From Schauerella fraxinea (GTDB taxonomy: Bacteria > Pseudomonadota > Gammaproteobacteria > Burkholderiales > Burkholderiaceae_B), in NCBI GenBank assembly GCA_030849965.1, contig JAVDKL010000002.1:833733-897732 (forward strand): a stretch of DNA of 64,000 nt. The letters run 5' to 3'. The translations under genes and the position numbers were made by a program. Under the pieces are notes generated by a model, which was not told where the DNA came from, ran no database searches, and saw only the letters and a list, made by a program, of their open reading frames with translations. This document shows, in pieces, positions 49,775-58,733 of this stretch (within the stretch, counting starts at the first letter, position 1; the number at the start of each line of letters is the position of its first letter).

Positions 49775-52700
49775 ATGTCTGAAGATGTCCAAACTCCCCC
49801 CCCGCCTTTTGTCCATTTACGCGTGCACTCCGAATTTACGGTGGTGGACGGTATCGTGCGCATTCCCGATCTGATCAAGCGCACCGTCAAGCTCGGCCAG
49901 CCCGCCGTGGCGCTGACCGATTTGGCGAACCTGTTTGGATGGATCAAGTTTTACAAAGCGGCGCGGGGCGCAGGCGTGAAGCCGATTGCTGGCTGCGATG
50001 TCTGGATTTCCAATGAAGACGATCGCGACAAGCCCTTCCGTTTGCTGCTGTTGGTGGCCAGCACGCAGGGCTACCTCAATCTGTGCGAACTCATCTCGCA
50101 GGCCTGGTTGACCAATCAGCACCGCGGCAAAGCCGAGATCCGCCGTGAGTGGCTGGTCGGCCAGGAAGGCTTGATTGCGTTGTCCGGCGGGCGTATGGGC
50201 GATGTGGGTCAGGCGCTCGAGGCGGGCAACCTGCCGGCGGCGCAGGCTGCTGCGCGGCGCTGGGCGGCCTGCTTCCCCAACGACGGCTTCTATATCGAAT
50301 TGCAGCGCGCCGGACACGACGGCGACGAAACCTACACGCAGGCCGCGATGCGTCTGGCGGGCGATTGCGGCTTGCCGGTCGTCGCCACCCATCCCGTGCA
50401 GTTTCTGGATCGCGAGGAGTTTCAGGCGCACGAGGCACGTGTGTGCATCTCCGAAGGCGAGATTCTCGCCAACCCGCGCCGGGTCAAGCGGTTCACGCCC
50501 GAGCAGTACATGCAGTCGTCCGAGGAGATGACCCGCAAGTTTGCCGACGTGCCCTCGGCGATTGCCAATACCATCGAGATTGCCAAGCGCTGCAACCTCA
50601 CGCTGGTGCTGGGTAAGCCGCGCCTGCCGAACTTTCCCACGCCCGAAGGCGTCACACTTGATCAGCATTTGATCGATCTTTCGGTGCTGGGGCTCGAAAA
50701 ACGCATGCTTCAGCTGTACCCGAACGATGCCGAGCGCGCCGCCAGGTACCAGGAATACACCGACCGGTTGATGTGGGAGTGCAAAACCATCATTCAGATG
50801 GGATTCCCGGGTTACTTCCTGATCGTGCAGGACTTCATCAACTGGGGCAAACAAAATGGCGTGCCGGTAGGACCGGGCCGGGGCTCAGGCGCGGGCTCGC
50901 TGGTGGCCTATGCCTTGGGCATTACCGATCTCGACCCGATCCGTTACGACTTGCTGTTCGAGCGCTTCCTGAACCCCGAGCGGGTCTCGATGCCCGACTT
51001 CGATATCGACTTCTGCCAGGACAATCGCGAACGCGTCATCGATTACGTCAAGATCAAGTATGGCCGCGAGGCCGTCAGCCAGATTGCGACCTTCGGTACG
51101 CTGGGCGCCAAGGCCGTCGTGCGGGACGCGGGCCGCGTGCTCGATATGCCCTACATGATGTGCGACGGTCTCTCCAAGCTCATCCCATTCAATCCGGCCG
51201 ATCCCTGGACGCTGGCGCGCACGCTGCGCGACGAACCGGCCTTCAAGGAGCGCTACGAGCAGGAAGAGGAAGTGCGCGCGCTGGTCGACTTGGCGCAACC
51301 GCTCGAAGGATTGACGCGCAACATCGGCATGCACGCCGGGGGCGTCTTGATCGCGCCGGGCAAACTGACCGATTTCTGCCCGTTGTATTGCCAACCGGGG
51401 CAGGAAAACAGCGCGGTCTCGCAGTTCGATAAGGATGACGTCGAAGCGGCCGGCCTGGTCAAATTCGACTTTCTGGGCCTGCGCAACCTGACGATTCTGG
51501 ATTGGGCCGTGCGCTACGTGCAGCGGTTCAATCCTGAAAAGCGCGAATTCGACATCATGGCGCTCAAGCTGGACGATCCGGCCGCCTACAAGATTTTGTG
51601 CGACGGCAATACCACGGCGGTGTTCCAGCTCGAATCGCGCGGCATGAAGGAGCTGCTCAAAAAGCTGCGTCCCAATACGTTCGAAGACATCATCGCCATG
51701 CTGGCGTTGTATCGCCCCGGTCCGCTCGAATCGGGCATGGTGGACGACTTCGTCAATCGTAAGCATGGCCGCGCAGCGGTGGACTATTTCCATCCCGATC
51801 TCGAAGGCACGCTCAAAAGCACGTATGGCGTGATCGTGTATCAAGAGCAGGTGATGCTGATCTCGCAGATCATCGGTGGCTACTCACTGGGCGGCGCCGA
51901 TCTGCTGCGCCGCGCGATGGGTAAGAAAAAGGCCGAGGAAATGGCCAAGCACCGCGAGCTGTTCGAGAAGGGCGCGGTCGAGAAGGGACACGACGCCAAG
52001 CTGGCGGTCACACTGTTCGATTTGATGGAGAAATTCGCGGGTTACGGCTTCAACAAGTCGCACTCCGCGGCGTACGCGCTCATCGCCTATCAAACGGCGT
52101 GGCTCAAGGCCTATCACCCTGCCGAGTTTCTGGCGGCCACCTTGTCGTCCGACATGGACGACACCGACAAGGTGCAAACTTTCTGGCGCGACGCGCTCGA
52201 AAATGGTGTCGAGGTGCTGCCGCCGGATGTGAACGCGTCAGGCTATCGCTTCGAACCAGTTGCCGACCGTCATACCGAGAAAGGCCTGCCGCCCCGCACC
52301 ATGCGCTACGGCCTGGGTGCCGTGAAAGGCACGGGCCAGGGAGCCGTTGAAGATATCGTCCGGGCGCGCGAAGAGGGTGGACCCTTCAAGGATCTGTTCG
52401 ACTTTTGCCGTCGCGTGGGCAAGCAATCCGTCAACCGCCGTACCGTCGAGGCCTTGATCCGCGCCGGGGCGTTCGACAGCATCGCCGCCAATCGCGCGGC
52501 ATTGCTGGCGTCCGTCCCCATGGCGATGGAGGCGGCCGAGCAGGCGGCGCGCAGCGCCAATCAAAATTCGCTGTTCGGTGACGACACCGGCGATGTGGTG
52601 GCGATGGAGTTGCACAAGGTGGCGCCCTGGGGGTTGCATAGCCGGTTGACCGAAGAAAAATCGGCGCTGGGCTATTACTTCAGCGGCCATTTGTTTGACG

Positions 52701-53272
52701 CCTGGCGCGACGAAGTGCGCCGCATCGTGCCGTCGCCACTGTTGCGGCTGGAACCCATGCGCGATTTGCAGTGGATGGCCGGTGCCTTGTCGAGCGTGCG
52801 CACAATGATGACGCGCCGCGGCAAGATGATGTTCGTCGTCATGGACGACGGCAGCGCCCAGATTGAAGTCGCGGTGTACGCCGAACTCATGGAGAAGCAC
52901 CGCGATCGTCTGCGCGAAGATCAATTGCTCATCGTGCACGGTAAGGTCACTAACGACGAATACTCCGGCGGCGTACGCATCGTCGCCGATTCGCTATACG
53001 ATTTGCAGTTGGCGCGCGAAGCGCGTGCGCGGGCATTACGCATCCGGCTCAACGGCCAGGCCGACGCCGATAAACTGCGGCAAATGCTCCATCCTTATCG
53101 TGCCGAACCCGACAGCGGGATCCCCGGCACTCCGGTCGAGATCAGCTATATGCGCAACAACTTCCTATGTACGGTGCGCCTGGGCGAAGCCTGGCGTGTC
53201 CGGATGGCCGACACCCTGCTCGAGCAATTGGGCACGTGGGCCAAGCCCGACGGCATCGAGGTGCTCTACTGA
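49775..53272 (+). CDS. dnaE: DNA polymerase III subunit alpha
   Basis: A 1165-residue replicative polymerase of normal length. The PHP domain (about 10-280) starts FVHLRVHSEFTVVDG. The polymerase core has PVGPGRGSGAGSLVAYALG (about 366) and the catalytic acidic motif MPDFDIDFCQDNRERV (about 405). Helix-hairpin-helix, OB-fold (about 1000-1080) and C-terminal regions follow. The start is the ATG at 49775 (MSEDVQT). The stop overlaps the ATG of a glycosyltransferase gene (TGATG), so replication and LPS genes share a transcript here. Confidence 0.97.
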   Translation: MSEDVQTPPPPFVHLRVHSEFTVVDGIVRIPDLIKRTVKLGQPAVALTDLANLFGWIKFYKAARGAGVKPIAGCDVWISNEDDRDKPFRLLLLVASTQGYLNLCELISQAWLTNQHRGKAEIRREWLVGQEGLIALSGGRMGDVGQALEAGNLPAAQAAARRWAACFPNDGFYIELQRAGHDGDETYTQAAMRLAGDCGLPVVATHPVQFLDREEFQAHEARVCISEGEILANPRRVKRFTPEQYMQSSEEMTRKFADVPSAIANTIEIAKRCNLTLVLGKPRLPNFPTPEGVTLDQHLIDLSVLGLEKRMLQLYPNDAERAARYQEYTDRLMWECKTIIQMGFPGYFLIVQDFINWGKQNGVPVGPGRGSGAGSLVAYALGITDLDPIRYDLLFERFLNPERVSMPDFDIDFCQDNRERVIDYVKIKYGREAVSQIATFGTLGAKAVVRDAGRVLDMPYMMCDGLSKLIPFNPADPWTLARTLRDEPAFKERYEQEEEVRALVDLAQPLEGLTRNIGMHAGGVLIAPGKLTDFCPLYCQPGQENSAVSQFDKDDVEAAGLVKFDFLGLRNLTILDWAVRYVQRFNPEKREFDIMALKLDDPAAYKILCDGNTTAVFQLESRGMKELLKKLRPNTFEDIIAMLALYRPGPLESGMVDDFVNRKHGRAAVDYFHPDLEGTLKSTYGVIVYQEQVMLISQIIGGYSLGGADLLRRAMGKKKAEEMAKHRELFEKGAVEKGHDAKLAVTLFDLMEKFAGYGFNKSHSAAYALIAYQTAWLKAYHPAEFLAATLSSDMDDTDKVQTFWRDALENGVEVLPPDVNASGYRFEPVADRHTEKGLPPRTMRYGLGAVKGTGQGAVEDIVRAREEGGPFKDLFDFCRRVGKQSVNRRTVEALIRAGAFDSIAANRAALLASVPMAMEAAEQAARSANQNSLFGDDTGDVVAMELHKVAPWGLHSRLTEEKSALGYYFSGHLFDAWRDEVRRIVPSPLLRLEPMRDLQWMAGALSSVRTMMTRRGKMMFVVMDDGSAQIEVAVYAELMEKHRDRLREDQLLIVHGKVTNDEYSGGVRIVADSLYDLQLAREARARALRIRLNGQADADKLRQMLHPYRAEPDSGIPGTPVEISYMRNNFLCTVRLGEAWRVRMADTLLEQLGTWAKPDGIEVLY

Positions 53273-54399
53273 TGCCCGGCTTGCGCATCGTGCACACCGA
53301 GGCCGCGATTGGCTTTGGCGGCCAAGAGCACCGGATCTACAAAGAAGTGCTGGCCATGCGCGAGCGGGGTCATCACGTCGAAGTGGTGTGTCAGCCGCAT
53401 GCCAAGATGCTGCCCCGGCTGCGTGCCGCAGGCTTCGTGGTGCACACGATTCCGATGGGCGGCTTGCGCAACTATGTAAAGGGCGTTTATTCGCTTTGGC
53501 GCCTGTTCGTTGCGCGCCGCTACGATGTGGTCAACACACATAGCCGGATGGACACGATTATCGCGGCGGCCGCGGGCCGGTTGGCCGGGGTGCCGCTGGT
53601 GGTGCGCACCCGTCACTTGTCCAATAAAGTGACGTCGATGCTGTCCTACACCTGGCTGCCCCATCGGGTGACGGCGGTGAGCGATCATGTGCGAGGCTAT
53701 CTGATCCAGCGCGGCGTGCCGCCCGAGCGTATCGCCACGGTGTATTCACCGGTGGCACTGCCGCCGCAGGTCGAGCACTCCACGTTGCGATCGGAGCTGG
53801 GGCTGAGCGACGATCACCTCGTGGTCGGCTGCGTGGCGGTCATGCGCGCCACCAAGGGGCACCGTGATCTGGTCGATGCCATGGCGCCGCTCATCCGCGA
53901 CAATCCCATGCTGCATATGGTGTTCGTGGGTGGCGGTTCGCCTACCTTCGAACAAGTCCACGCGTATGTCCACGCGCACGGCCTCGGATCGCGCATCCAC
54001 TTGATGGGGATGCGCGACGATGTGCCCAACTTGCTCGCGGGGTTCGATCTCTTTGCGCTCGCGACCCAGCAGGAAGCGTCGGGCACGGTCTACGTCGAGG
54101 CGGCCGCGAGTGGCTTGCCGGTGGTCGGCACCAATGTGGGCGGCGTGTCCGAGATGATGCGCGAGGGGATTACCGGCATTCTGGTACCCCCCAAAGACCC
54201 TGCGGCACTGGGCGCCGCGCTCAAGCGATTGATCGACGATCCCGACTTGCGCTGCCGCATGGGTGACGCCGGACGCCGGATGGTCTGGGAAGAGCGGGCG
54301 TTTTCGACCGAGCTTCTGGCCGAACGCACTGAAAATCTCTACCGTCAATGGTTGACGGAGCGCGGTCACCGGGCGTCCGAGACGACGCTGCCCGCATGA
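53272..54399 (+). CDS. Glycosyltransferase family 4
   Basis: A 375-residue GT-B glycosyltransferase. The N-terminal acceptor domain has GFGGQEHRIYKEVLAMRERGH. The C-terminal donor domain has VGCVAVMRATKGHRDLVDA and the E-x7-E-type motif in ASGTVYVEAAASGLPVVGTN. It presumably adds a sugar to lipopolysaccharide core, given lpxO, two more glycosyltransferases, a GT9 protein and msbA nearby. The start overlaps the dnaE stop by 1 nt and the end overlaps the next gene by 4 nt. Confidence 0.9.
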   Translation: MPGLRIVHTEAAIGFGGQEHRIYKEVLAMRERGHHVEVVCQPHAKMLPRLRAAGFVVHTIPMGGLRNYVKGVYSLWRLFVARRYDVVNTHSRMDTIIAAAAGRLAGVPLVVRTRHLSNKVTSMLSYTWLPHRVTAVSDHVRGYLIQRGVPPERIATVYSPVALPPQVEHSTLRSELGLSDDHLVVGCVAVMRATKGHRDLVDAMAPLIRDNPMLHMVFVGGGSPTFEQVHAYVHAHGLGSRIHLMGMRDDVPNLLAGFDLFALATQQEASGTVYVEAAASGLPVVGTNVGGVSEMMREGITGILVPPKDPAALGAALKRLIDDPDLRCRMGDAGRRMVWEERAFSTELLAERTENLYRQWLTERGHRASETTLPA

Positions 54400-55172
54400 C
54401 GTCGCGCGCTACGCTTTCGGTGATCCTCATCGCGAAAAACGAAGAGGCGCACATTGTTGAATGCTTGAAGTCTGTTGCTTTTGCGGACGAAATCATCGTT
54501 ATCGACAGTGGCAGCACTGACGATACTGTCGCGTTGGCGCGTCAATCGGGCGCGATCGTCACGGTGACGCCGGATTGGCCGGGCTTCGGTATTCAAAAAA
54601 ACCGGGCGCTGGCGCAGGCTACCTGCGACTGGGTGCTGTCCCTGGACTGCGACGAACGCATTACACCTGAGCTGGCTACTGAAATTGCCGCCATACTAAC
54701 GTTGCCGGGCGCGTCTGATGCGTATGCCATCCCGCGCCTGTCCGAGTTTTGCGGCCGATTCATTCGTCATAGCGGTTGGTGGCCCGATCCCGTCGTACGA
54801 TTATTTCGGCGTGGAGCGGCTCGGTTTACCGATGCCGCTGTGCATGAAAAGGTCAAGGTGACCGGCAAGGTGGGGCAGTGCCGTGCGCATATGTTGCATT
54901 TTCCCTACGACGGCCTGAGTGACTGGATCGACAAAATGAATCGGTACTCGTCGGCCGCTGCTCAGATCAAATATGATGCGGGCCGCACGTCATCGGCGTG
55001 GGGCGCGCTGATGCGTGGATGTTGGACGTTTTTCAGGACGTACGTGCTTCGCCGGGGCTTCCTGGATGGATGGCAGGGCGTTGTTCTGGCGGCGGGGTCG
55101 GGGGCAGGAAATTTCTTTCGGTATGCCAAATTGATCGCTTTAAAAGAGAATAAAAAGAGGGAAGATTGTTGA
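54396..55172 (+). CDS. Glycosyltransferase family 2 (WaaE/KdtX-like)
   Basis: A 258-residue GT-A enzyme. LSVILIAKNEEAHIVECLKS and IIVIDSGSTDDTV form the nucleotide-sugar site, SLDCDERI carries the DxD-like metal motif, and the C-terminal RRGFLDGWQGVVLA is typical of LPS core beta-1,4-glucosyltransferases of the WaaE/KdtX group. It overlaps the preceding GT4 gene (ATGA). The sugar transferred is inferred, not shown. Confidence 0.88.
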   Translation: MTSRATLSVILIAKNEEAHIVECLKSVAFADEIIVIDSGSTDDTVALARQSGAIVTVTPDWPGFGIQKNRALAQATCDWVLSLDCDERITPELATEIAAILTLPGASDAYAIPRLSEFCGRFIRHSGWWPDPVVRLFRRGAARFTDAAVHEKVKVTGKVGQCRAHMLHFPYDGLSDWIDKMNRYSSAAAQIKYDAGRTSSAWGALMRGCWTFFRTYVLRRGFLDGWQGVVLAAGSGAGNFFRYAKLIALKENKKREDC

Positions 55173-55227
55173 GCCGCTCAACCCCAGTTTCGATCGATCA
55201 GCTTCCTGGATGGCCTATTCAAGCGTA

Positions 55228-56388
55228 ATGAACATTCTCTTCACCAACTTCTTGACCTCGCCTGGAATCGACGGTCACACGATCTACATCGCGACGCTTG
55301 CCCGCGCGTTGTCGGCTCGTCACACCATTACGGTTGCGGCGCCCGCAGGAAGTGGGCTGTATCGGCGCATGGGGGAGATCCCGGGCGTACAGCGCGTTGT
55401 GCAGTCGTTTCCCAATCGCATCCATCACATGCTGGGTGCTGCCCGTCAATTTCGCCGGTTGATCAATGCCAACCAGTTCGATGTCATCCACGTCAATGGT
55501 TCGGCCGATCACCGCCTGGCCATCGTGGCCACGCGCGGCATGGGGGCGGCACGCCCGCGCATCATTTTCACCAAGCACAACGATCACTTTTCATCGCGTT
55601 TCGGCTCGGCGCTGCGTGCGCGCATGGGCACCGACTATGTGATCGGCGTGTGCGAGTTCGTCCATCGTCAGCTCGAGAAGTCGCCGTTTGCGATCTGCCC
55701 GATCGATACCGTCTATAACGGGATTGATACTCAGGTCTTTGCGCCACGCCCTCGCGAGGATGCGTTTGCGCTGGCCGAGCAGTGGGCGGGTCGCAAGTTG
55801 GCGCCAGGCACGCTGATTCTAGGCAGCAACGCCGGTACGGGCAGCTACAAGGGCTGGCAAGACATGATTACCGCTGTGGGTAAGCTGGCTGATCCCATTC
55901 GCCGCCGCGTCCATATCTTTCTCGCCGGCGAATTGCCTACCCGCGCGCAGCGGCAATTCGTGACCGATGCCGGCATGACCGAACATGTCACTTTCGTGGG
56001 GCGGCTGGACGACGTTCGGCCCCTGGTCGCCTGCTTCGATATTGGCTTTGTGCTGTCGTACCGCGTCGAAACCATTTCGTTTGCGTGCCGCGAAATGATG
56101 TCCATGGGTATCCCGGTTATTCTCACCGATCATGGCGGTCTGCCGGAAAACGTCACCAATGGCCGTGAAGGCTGGATCGTGCCCAAGCGCGATACCGATG
56201 CCATCGCAGCGCGCGTGTTGGACGTGCTCAATAATCGGTCGCTTCTGAACTTGATGGGCATCGCCGCCCGCGAGCGCAGTGTGCGCCAGTTCGGCGTCGA
56301 GCAATTCATTCTCAATACGGAAGCGGTGTACCGCAAAGCGGTCGCCCGCGAACGCGGCGCTCGCGTGACCACGCTGCGCGAGGGCTAG
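55228..56388 (+). CDS. Glycosyltransferase family 4
   Basis: A protein of about 386 residues. The N terminus MNILFTNFLTSPGIDGHTIYI resembles GT-B transferases that start with a glycine-rich acceptor loop. The donor domain has GSNAGTGSYKGWQDMI, THVTFVGRLDDV-like segments and SFACREMMSMGIPVILTDHGGLPENV. An in-frame ATG at 55210 would add six residues; neither start has a clear Shine-Dalgarno. It lies 55 nt after the GT2 gene. A role in LPS core or O-chain assembly is inferred from context. Confidence 0.88.
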   Translation: MNILFTNFLTSPGIDGHTIYIATLARALSARHTITVAAPAGSGLYRRMGEIPGVQRVVQSFPNRIHHMLGAARQFRRLINANQFDVIHVNGSADHRLAIVATRGMGAARPRIIFTKHNDHFSSRFGSALRARMGTDYVIGVCEFVHRQLEKSPFAICPIDTVYNGIDTQVFAPRPREDAFALAEQWAGRKLAPGTLILGSNAGTGSYKGWQDMITAVGKLADPIRRRVHIFLAGELPTRAQRQFVTDAGMTEHVTFVGRLDDVRPLVACFDIGFVLSYRVETISFACREMMSMGIPVILTDHGGLPENVTNGREGWIVPKRDTDAIAARVLDVLNNRSLLNLMGIAARERSVRQFGVEQFILNTEAVYRKAVARERGARVTTLREG

Positions 56389-56430
56389 CGCGTCCGGGGC
56401 CTGCTTAGGTCGGGATAACGGGCGTCGCAG

Positions 56431-56540
56431 CGCGAAGGGCGACCGCAGCAGCGTTAGCGACGGCGTCCGCGACCTCAGCAGTTTTAACGACCGCGTCCGC
56501 AACCGCTGCCGCTATAGCGACGGCGTCCGCGACCGCCATG
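56431..56540. repeat. 30-bp degenerate tandem repeat
   Basis: Four units at exact 30-bp steps (56431, 56461, 56491, 56521; the last partial). The best conserved part is CGGCGTCCGCGACC, with a TAGCGA-type end. It sits between the convergent GT4 and Cys-cluster genes, in a gap of about 200 bp that holds no gene. Confidence 0.75.
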
Positions 56541-56587
56541 TGGCTCGAGTGGCCGTTTTGGCTGCAGCGATTTCTACACTAGTCAGT

Positions 56588-56863
56588 TCAGCGCGCGGCC
56601 GAGGGAGCAGTCAGATACTCCAGTTGCGTCAGCCAGGTCAGCGCGTGACCGCGTTCATCCCCGCACATCTCGGCTTCCGGCTGCAACCCGCCACAAAATG
56701 CAGGCCGTTCCGGTTTGCCGAAAAGCGCGCATCGCAGATCGGGCATCAGTTGGATACAGGGCACGCCTGCCGGCTTGCCGTGCGGCATGCCTGGGATCGG
56801 GCTCGTGATCGACGGCGCCGTGCAGCAGGCGCCGCAGCCTGAGCGGCAAGCGATCACAGCCAT
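56588..56863 (-). CDS. YkgJ-like cysteine-cluster protein
   Basis: A 91-residue protein with a CxxxCGACC cluster near the N terminus ([16 protein letters not shown]) and further cysteines in VPCIQL, RCALFG, AFCGG and EMCGD, the pattern of the zinc/iron-chelating YkgJ family. The function is unknown. The ATG at 56863 overlaps the end of the ElyC/SanA-like gene; a TTG at 56875 would add four residues. Confidence 0.8.
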   Translation of the reverse strand: MAVIACRSGCGACCTAPSITSPIPGMPHGKPAGVPCIQLMPDLRCALFGKPERPAFCGGLQPEAEMCGDERGHALTWLTQLEYLTAPSAAR

Positions 56864-57618
56864 CCGCGCGCCCAATACAACCCGATCGCCGCATACTCTT
56901 TGATGATCGACCTGCTCGCATCGAGCGCCCGCTCATTCGGCCACCATGGCGACAACGAGCCGTCGGGCGGCAGCACGATCTGCGGCGCCACGGCTGCGGC
57001 AATCGCCTCCACACCTTGTTTATGGAACACCGCCATCGCGCGCGGCATATGCAGCGCCGAGGTCACCAAAAGCACCTTGCGGATGCCCTGATCACGCAAG
57101 GCGTCTTCCGATAGTGCCGCGTTTTCATAGGTACTGCGGCTCGCGTTTTCCAGAATGATCGCGTAAGACGGCACGCCCAATTGACGCATCTCATGCGCCA
57201 TGCCCTGGGCTTCGCTCACGTCGCCTTCCAGCGCGCCGCCCGAGAGCAGCACCCGGGGCGCGCGGCCAGCCAGGTAAAGCTCGGCTGCGGCATCCACGCG
57301 CGTGGTTTTCTTCGTTTTATCGTAAGGCTCGAACCAATTGGCGCGCGCGTTGGCCGTATTGCCGCCCAGCACCACAATGGCATCCGCCATCTCGGTTTGC
57401 TCGGGCGGCGGATTGGGATACCAGTTCTCAAGCGCACCGCCCAACCACAGCGACGTCACGGGCAGGCTCCACGCCGTTACCCAAATGATGCCTGCCAGCA
57501 TGAAGCTCGCACCCGTCTTGCGCCAACGCAGCAAGCAGAGCACCAGCCCCACCGCGACCAGTGTGAGGCACAAATTGAGCGGAATGATGAGTCCAGTCAG
57601 AAACGACGTCGTGGGCAT
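56854..57618 (-). CDS. ElyC/SanA/YdcF-family envelope protein (DUF218)
   Basis: A 254-residue protein with two N-terminal membrane helices (about 5-65) and a DUF218 domain: [47 protein letters not shown] and [17 protein letters not shown]. coli ElyC affects peptidoglycan and lipid-carrier metabolism; exact biochemistry is open. It lies 13 nt downstream of the heptosyltransferase-like gene and overlaps the Cys-cluster gene. Confidence 0.87.
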   Translation of the reverse strand: MPTTSFLTGLIIPLNLCLTLVAVGLVLCLLRWRKTGASFMLAGIIWVTAWSLPVTSLWLGGALENWYPNPPPEQTEMADAIVVLGGNTANARANWFEPYDKTKKTTRVDAAAELYLAGRAPRVLLSGGALEGDVSEAQGMAHEMRQLGVPSYAIILENASRSTYENAALSEDALRDQGIRKVLLVTSALHMPRAMAVFHKQGVEAIAAAVAPQIVLPPDGSLSPWWPNERALDASRSIIKEYAAIGLYWARGWL

Positions 57619-57631
57619 GCGTGCAAGTCCA

Positions 57632-58594
57632 TTACTGCGGCAAATTCAAAAGGGTGAGGGCGCGCTGAACGACCTCGTCCAACGTGGGCCAGGCATCCTC
57701 GGCACCCACGCACACGGCGCGGGGCGACCAGGGGCCGGTTCGCGCCGGACGGGTGACGCCAAATAGCGTCAATTGCGAGGCATTGGCGGCGGCTGCCAAA
57801 TGCGACACGCCCGAGTCGTTGCAGATCGTCAACGACACGCGCGCCGTCAACGCGGCGAAGGCGCCCAGCGACATCGGCGGCAACAGCGTCGCCGTAGGCG
57901 CATTGGTTTGCGCCTGAGCCTGTTCGGCGGGCGGGGGGCACATCGCCACGACGACGCCGCGCGCTTGCAATTGTTGCGTCAACGCATCGAAATGCGGCCA
58001 CACCTTGACCCGTCCTTTGTGCAAACCGACGGCAGTCGGTGCGATCAGCACCACCGGTTGGGCAGCAGTCGTCCATGGCCCGACAGCCGCGTCCGCCTGC
58101 GCGCGATGCGCCGCGGTCAAGGGCAGGTCCAAGGTTTTCGCGGGCGATGCGGCACCGGCCGGCAACGCCCAGTGCGTCAGCGCCCGGCGCGTCAGACCGT
58201 ACCAGGACTCCACGGCATGCACGGGCAACTGCGGTTTGTCGATCGGCCAACGCAGCAGCACGCTCCGCCCGTCGTCTCGATATCCCGCACTAGGAATACG
58301 AGCCAGACGGAACACGGCGGCGCTGGAGAGCGAGTCGGGAAGCAAAAGGCCGCGCGCAGGGCCCTCATCCTGGCGGCGCTGGAGGCGAACGGCGCGCGCA
58401 TCGGCCCAGACACGGCCGGTCATGGGCACGAAGGCATGTGCCGGCAAGCCCGCAAGAAGATCGCGTGCCCACGGACGCGCGCATACCACCAGCGGCGCGC
58501 CTGTGGCGGCGAGCAGGGCCAGTGACGGCAGACTCATGCAAACATCGCCCACCCAATTGGGGAGCCGGACATATAGCGTCGAAGGGGGTGACAT
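57632..58594 (-). CDS. Glycosyltransferase family 9 (heptosyltransferase-like)
   Basis: A 320-residue GT-B enzyme resembling WaaF/WaaC heptosyltransferases. LYVRLPNWVGDVCMSLPSL is the N-terminal acceptor motif, IAPTAVGLHKGRVKVWPHF part of the donor site, and CNDSGVSHLAAAANASQLTLFG the conserved C-terminal motif. It likely adds a heptose or similar sugar to the LPS inner core. It diverges from msbA by about 140 bp. Confidence 0.85.
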   Translation of the reverse strand: MSPPSTLYVRLPNWVGDVCMSLPSLALLAATGAPLVVCARPWARDLLAGLPAHAFVPMTGRVWADARAVRLQRRQDEGPARGLLLPDSLSSAAVFRLARIPSAGYRDDGRSVLLRWPIDKPQLPVHAVESWYGLTRRALTHWALPAGAASPAKTLDLPLTAAHRAQADAAVGPWTTAAQPVVLIAPTAVGLHKGRVKVWPHFDALTQQLQARGVVVAMCPPPAEQAQAQTNAPTATLLPPMSLGAFAALTARVSLTICNDSGVSHLAAAANASQLTLFGVTRPARTGPWSPRAVCVGAEDAWPTLDEVVQRALTLLNLPQ

Positions 58595-58733
58595 AAACCT
58601 GAAAAGCGCGGGTTGCCGCGTTGATGCGGACTAGAGAATACCAAACCGAGACCCGCCGTGGCGGGTCAAAGGCGCCTGCGCCGAGTGCGAACGGTACAAT
58701 CCCCCCACATCACGATTAAAAAGCGAGATAGCA

